Source: Gibbula magus
Taxonomy: Eukaryota > Mollusca > Gastropoda > Trochida > Trochidae
Reading direction: 5' to 3'
Assembly (NCBI GenBank): GCA_936450465.1
Contig: OW388296.1
Span: 37,910,023 to 37,974,022, forward strand
DNA length: 64,000 bases
The first letter of the stretch is position 1, and each line of letters begins with the position of its first letter. A program made the translations under genes and the position numbers. Positions 63,161-64,000 of the stretch are shown piece by piece. Below the pieces are notes generated by a model that saw only the letters and a program-made list of their open reading frames with translations, was not told where the DNA came from and ran no database searches.

Positions 63161-64000
63161 TCTGTTGATAAGACAGAACAAATATTTGAGAACCCTTCAC
63201 AATCTAGGAATCGACCCCTGTAGTCGTTAGATGAAATATCATAACCCTTCACAATCTAGGAATCGACTCATGTATTCTGTTGATAAGACAGAACAACTAT
63301 TGGAGAACCCTTCACAATCTAGGAATCGACTTCTGTAGTCGTTAGATGAAATATCATAACCCTTCACAATCTAGGAATCGACACATGTAGTCTACTGGTA
63401 AGACAGAAAACTATTTGAGAACCCTTCACAATCTAGGAATCGACCCCTGTAGTCGTTATATGAAATATCATAACCCTTCACAATCTAGGAATCGACTCAT
63501 GTAGTCTGTTGATAAGACAGATAAAATATTTGAGAACCCTTCACAATCTAGGAATCGACTTCTGTAGTCGTTTGATGAAATATCATAACCCTTCACAATC
63601 TAGGAATAGACACATGTAGTCTACTGGTAAGACAGAAAACTATTTGAGAACCCTTCACAATCTAGGAATCGACCCCTGTAGTCGTTGGATGAAATATCAT
63701 AACCCTTCACAATCTAGGAATCGACTCATGTAGTCTATTGATAAGACAGATAAAATATTTGAGAACCCTTCACAATCTAGGAATCGACCCCTGTAGTCGT
63801 TAGATGAAATATCATAACTCTTCACAATCTAGGAATCGACCTATGTATTCTGTTGATAAGACAGAACAACTATTGGAGAACCCTTCACAATCTAGGAATC
63901 GACCCTTGTAGTCGTTAGATGAAATATCATAACCCTTCACAATCTAGGAATCGGCTCATGTAGTCTGTTGATAAGACAGATAAAATATTTGAGAACCCTT
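63161..64000 (+). repeat. Terminal satellite segment, related to 37 and 46 kb
   Basis: A-B2, A-B3 and A-B1 dimers. From about 63,600 the order tagacacatg, gttggatg, ctattgataag, cataactc, cctatgtattctg, cccttgtagtcg, cggctcatg repeats the order near 37,230-37,700 and 46,020-46,490. It lacks their 3-bp deletion in attgatgacag, so it keeps the older form. The window ends inside a B2 monomer. Confidence 0.75.

Larger units (their letters stand above)
1..64000. repeat. Satellite DNA array of alternating 52-bp (A) and 62/63-bp (B) monomers
   Basis: The entire window consists of head-to-tail monomers, each beginning cccttcacaatctaggaatc. Two tails alternate, giving an A-B dimer of 114 or 115 bp. 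I found no unique sequence, no inverted segment, no transposon insertion and no array boundary; the first and last bases both lie inside monomers. Typical monomers have about 40 % GC. Variants are not scattered at random but recur at fixed spacings, so the array has higher-order structure. Known biology: arrays like this are a feature of eukaryotic heterochromatin (centromere, pericentromere, subtelomere). I do not recognise the family. No CENP-B-box-like motif (TTCG....A..CGGG) is present in the monomers on either strand. A chromosomal position or a centromeric role cannot be read from this window alone. Confidence 0.98.

Noticed and set aside
1..64000. CRISPR array (conserved core with alternating variable parts)
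   Set aside because: The parts between cores are the same two tails over and over, not unique spacers. Core and tails mutate alike, no leader or cas gene is present, and 64 kb is far too long.
1..64000. Telomeric repeat (aaccctt strings)
   Set aside because: aaccc occurs once per monomer as part of gagaaccc or cataaccc; there are no tandem TTAGGG, TTTAGGG or TTAGG units.
1..64000. CENP-B box
   Set aside because: Neither strand of A or B contains the TTCG....A..CGGG pattern; the closest CpG contexts, tcgac and gtcgtt, lack the rest.
1..64000. Bacterial or plasmid iteron or origin region
   Set aside because: Iteron arrays have a few to tens of copies beside a rep gene. Here about 1,100 monomers fill 64 kb with no gene.
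1..64000. Repeat domain of a large protein gene (minisatellite exon)
   Set aside because: Monomers of 52 and 62 bp are not multiples of three, dimers of 114 and 115 bp mix freely, and stops occur in all frames.

Overview
The whole 64 kb window is one uninterrupted tandem satellite array. I see no gene, RNA gene, transposon, unique-sequence island or array edge in it. All repeats have the same orientation, GC is about 39-40 % (counted by hand on typical monomers), and both ends of the window fall inside the array. Tens of kilobases of homogenised tandem repeat mean a eukaryotic nuclear genome, most likely pericentromeric, subtelomeric or other heterochromatic DNA. I do not recognise the satellite family and cannot name the organism.

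Basic structure: two related monomers alternate. Monomer A is 52 bp. Monomer B is 62 or 63 bp. They share a core of about 33 bp that starts with cccttcacaatctaggaatc and ends near tgtagtc. A then has the tail gttagatgaaatatcataa. B has a longer tail that runs through (tactgg or tgttgat)aagacag and ends in gagaa. The A-B dimer is 114 or 115 bp, so the window holds roughly 560 dimers. B occurs in recognisable subtypes (B1 to B6 below). Strict alternation is broken by B-B and B-B-B runs and by rare A-A pairs.

Higher-order structure: dimers carrying fixed variants are arranged in nested blocks. From about 1,081 to 11,090 a 4,270-bp higher-order repeat (HOR) runs for 2.3 copies. It is itself made of a 2,250-bp and a 2,020-bp half that differ by two dimers, and each half contains two blocks of about 1.1 kb. 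From 11 to 15.5 kb the HOR is rearranged (1,147-bp tandem copy, 4,490-bp offset). From 15.5 to 24.4 kb there is a mosaic zone marked by nine copies of a B monomer with an 8-bp palindromic insertion and by A-A pairs. From 22.9 to 33 kb local duplications have periods of 1,577, 581, 871 and 1,965 bp. From 33.2 to 45.6 kb two blocks of about 4.5-4.75 kb lie 7.86 kb apart. From 45.6 to 63.2 kb there are further nested duplications (1,153, 1,094, 521, 811, 4,402 and 4,169 bp). The last 0.8 kb resembles the 37 and 46 kb regions.

Interpretation: the pattern fits satellite growth by repeated unequal exchange or amplification of blocks from 0.1 to about 8 kb. Many junctions preserve monomer phase and differ by whole dimers. 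Block limits below were read by eye from diagnostic variants and are good to a few tens of bases at best. Short minus-strand open frames of 62-77 codons recur in the repeats; I regard them as by-products of the repeat.
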